From: Zymomonas mobilis
GTDB taxonomy: Bacteria; Pseudomonadota; Alphaproteobacteria; Sphingomonadales; Sphingomonadaceae
Length of the DNA: 64,000 bases
NCBI RefSeq assembly: GCF_006715975.1
Contig: NZ_VFOF01000001.1
Location: 382,001-446,000, forward strand
Direction: 5' to 3'
This document shows, one piece after another, positions 62,383 through 64,000 of this stretch (the stretch's first letter is position 1; every line of letters begins with the position of its first letter). Under the pieces are notes generated by a model, which was not told the origin of the DNA, did no database searches, and saw only the letters and a program-made list of their open reading frames with translations. Made by a program: the position numbers and the translations under genes.

Positions 62383-63762
62383 ATGTCCCATAAATTTGAT
62401 CCTACCGTACTGCGTGAATATGATATTCGCGGTATTGTCGGAAAAACACTTCATCCCGAGGACGCCTATGCCATAGGTCGTGGATTCGCGACCCGTTTAC
62501 GGCGTGCAGGCGGCAAACGGATTGCTGTGGGATATGATGGGCGGACGTCTTCTCCGGCTTTGAAAGAAGCCTTGATAAAGGGCTTGGTTGAAACGGGTGT
62601 GGATGTCGTCAATATCGGTTTAGCATCGACGCCGATGCTTTATTTTGCCGAAGCGACTTTGGATGTCGATGGCGGTATCCAGATCACAGGTAGCCATAAC
62701 CCTGCCGAATATAACGGTTTCAAGATGGTCTTGAAGCATAATTCCTTCTTTGGAAAAGATATTCGTGACCTTGGTGAATTGGGCGCTAAAGGCGAATGGG
62801 AAGAAGGCAAGGGCAGTGTCGAAACGGCCGATATCATGGATGCCTATGTCGAGAAGCTTGCCAAAGGATATGAAGGCGGAGAGTTCCGTATTGGTTGGGA
62901 TGCCGGAAATGGTGTCGGTGGCCCCGTTCTGGAAAGACTGGTTAAAAAATTACCGGGTGAACATCTCGTTATCTACAGTGAAGTAGATGGTCGTTTCCCT
63001 AATCATCACCCTGACCCAACGGTTGAATCCAATTTGGACGACCTGAAAGCTTTGGTCAAAAAAGAAAATCTGGATTTCGGATTCGCTTTTGATGGTGATG
63101 CCGATCGTATCGGTGCGGTTGATAGTGAAGGTCATGTCATCTGGGGCGATCAGATCTTAGCTATTCTGTCTTCGCCTGTTTTGAAGCGTCATCCCGGTGG
63201 AACGATTATCGCGGATGTGAAAGCCAGTCAGGCTTTGTTTGATCGGGTCGCTGAATTAGGGGGTAAGCCGTTGATGGGGCGTACCGGCCATTCTTTGATC
63301 AAGACCTTAATGAAGGAAACCCATTCACCTTTGGCTGGTGAAATGAGCGGTCATATCTTCTTTGCCGATCAATGGTTCGGTTTTGACGATGGTATCTATG
63401 CCGCTGTTCGCATGATTGGTGCCATTCACGATATGGGTGGTTCTTTGACCGACATTCGGAAAAAGATGCCGAAAATGCTGAATACGCCTGAATTGCGTTT
63501 CCAAGCATCGGATACGCGTAAATTCCAAGTCATTGGCGAAGTTTTAGGTCGTTTGACCGCGCAAAATGCCAATGTGAATACGATTGATGGCGTTCGCGTT
63601 ACCAATGACGATGGTTGGTGGTTGTTGCGTGCTTCCAATACACAAGATGTTTTGGTTGCCCGTGCAGAAGGGCGCGATCAGGCCGCCTTGGACCGGTTAA
63701 TTGCTCAATTGAATGATCAGTTGAAGCAGTCTGGCATTGAACCTGTCACAACAGTGCATTGA
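62383..63762 (+). CDS. Phosphomannomutase / phosphoglucomutase
   Basis: A 459-aa alpha-D-phosphohexomutase that interconverts 1- and 6-phosphates of glucose and mannose, feeding surface glycan and storage pathways. The catalytic phosphoserine loop is QITGSHNPAEYNGFKM, the Mg2+ loop is FDGDADRIG, the sugar-binding loop is GEMSGHIFF, and the phosphate-binding end is RASNTQDVLVARAEG. AGGAG precedes the ATG. It is a single-gene unit with a terminator downstream. The AlgC/ManB type is favoured by the length. Confidence 0.94.
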   Translation: MSHKFDPTVLREYDIRGIVGKTLHPEDAYAIGRGFATRLRRAGGKRIAVGYDGRTSSPALKEALIKGLVETGVDVVNIGLASTPMLYFAEATLDVDGGIQITGSHNPAEYNGFKMVLKHNSFFGKDIRDLGELGAKGEWEEGKGSVETADIMDAYVEKLAKGYEGGEFRIGWDAGNGVGGPVLERLVKKLPGEHLVIYSEVDGRFPNHHPDPTVESNLDDLKALVKKENLDFGFAFDGDADRIGAVDSEGHVIWGDQILAILSSPVLKRHPGGTIIADVKASQALFDRVAELGGKPLMGRTGHSLIKTLMKETHSPLAGEMSGHIFFADQWFGFDDGIYAAVRMIGAIHDMGGSLTDIRKKMPKMLNTPELRFQASDTRKFQVIGEVLGRLTAQNANVNTIDGVRVTNDDGWWLLRASNTQDVLVARAEGRDQAALDRLIAQLNDQLKQSGIEPVTTVH

Positions 63763-63781
63763 TTTTTGCATTGCTAGAAAC

Positions 63782-63818
63782 AAAAAAGCAGTCGGAGAAT
63801 AATCCGGCTGCTTTTTTT
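63782..63818 (+). terminator. Terminator of the phosphohexomutase gene
   Basis: AAAAAAGCAGTCGGA and TCCGGCTGCTTTTTT pair (one G-U) around GAATAA with a T tract, 20 bases after the stop. Confidence 0.9.
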
Positions 63819-63871
63819 ATATCAGACATCAAAGATCAAAATTTTGAAGTCTGATCGCGAAGTAGGGAAAA

Positions 63872-64000
63872 ATGGGTTGTGCCAAGATTAATGAAATTTC
63901 AGTCCAAAAGACGGCTGATGAAATTGGTGGGAGATTTATAAAACTGGATGTTCGTGAAGAAAAAGATTGGCAGAATGTATTCCTGTTGCCGATGTGGTCG
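63872..64000 (+). pseudogene. Truncated SDR fragment at the window edge
   Basis: The frame from ATG 63872 reads ADEIGGRFIKLDVREEKDW, which looks like the middle of a short-chain dehydrogenase (strand 3 with DV.E..W). A stop codon lies just upstream in frame, and the N-terminal glycine motif is missing. After NV the frame loses the family pattern, while another frame gives IPVADVV, suggesting a further shift. The rest is outside the window, so a gene with an unusual start cannot be excluded. Confidence 0.4.

Noticed and set aside
1-64000. CRISPR arrays, insertion sequences, integrases, phage genes
   Set aside because: No regularly spaced repeats, transposase motifs, terminal inverted repeats with target duplications, or phage proteins were found.

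Overview
The window looks like chromosomal DNA of an alphaproteobacterium of the Sphingomonadales, most probably Zymomonas mobilis. The reasons are the moderate GC content, the alphaproteobacterial run rnd-lptC-lptA-lptB-rpoN, a MipZ-type ATPase, BamF/DUF3035 next to lspA, and a TetR-controlled RND efflux operon of the kind known from Zymomonas. The species call rests on gene content and recall; no database search was possible. I see no insertion sequence, prophage, CRISPR array or rRNA operon. Most of the window is housekeeping DNA, with one accessory patch at about 3.0-5.1 kb.

Layout. At 0-3 kb lie the end of a response regulator, its histidine kinase, and ccmAB (haem export). At 3-5.1 kb, on the minus strand, a diverged retropepsin-like protein follows a broken gene with an in-frame stop and a frameshift. 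At 5.2-8.4 kb lie lnt and metK; metK has a foldable leader. At 8.4-12.9 kb the minus strand carries rnd, the LPS export genes lptC, lptA and lptB, and rpoN. At 13-14 kb is a glycine-rich protein with two cold-shock domains. At 14-21 kb tetR diverges from a three-gene RND pump with a clear operator. At 21-31 kb are a SIMPL protein, an orphan membrane fusion protein, DUF445, lgt, a sugar porter, rpmB, tadA, a CNNM/CorC protein and a membrane-anchored HhH protein.

At 31.5-37 kb lie purD and xseA, whose start codons overlap head to head, then a PepSY-type membrane protein, hemH with a ribbon-helix-helix gene, and a secreted Dabb protein. At 37-40 kb are a GT4 glycosyltransferase and a KpsC-like Kdo transferase. 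At 40-47.5 kb lie a Tat-type SDR, proC, an M20 amidohydrolase paired with an ATC-hydrolase-like gene, cardiolipin synthase, an MliC-like lipoprotein and a second SDR. At 47.5-54.7 kb are a WGR protein, tRNA-Pro(CGG), folA, ribF, ileS-lspA, bamF and queF. At 54.9-64 kb are an unusual sulfurtransferase/cystathionine beta-lyase fusion, efp-suhB, a Tat-type DUF882 peptidase, thiE, mipZ, a membrane J-protein, a phosphohexomutase and a broken SDR fragment at the edge.

Recurring themes are envelope biogenesis (all three lipoprotein maturation enzymes lgt, lspA and lnt; LPS transport; efflux; cardiolipin; surface polysaccharide) and sulfur/one-carbon metabolism (metK, the fusion enzyme, the ATC-hydrolase pair, folA). 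The observations most worth following are the fusion enzyme, the metK leader fold, the purD/xseA start overlap, the diverged retropepsin locus and the glycine-rich double cold-shock protein.
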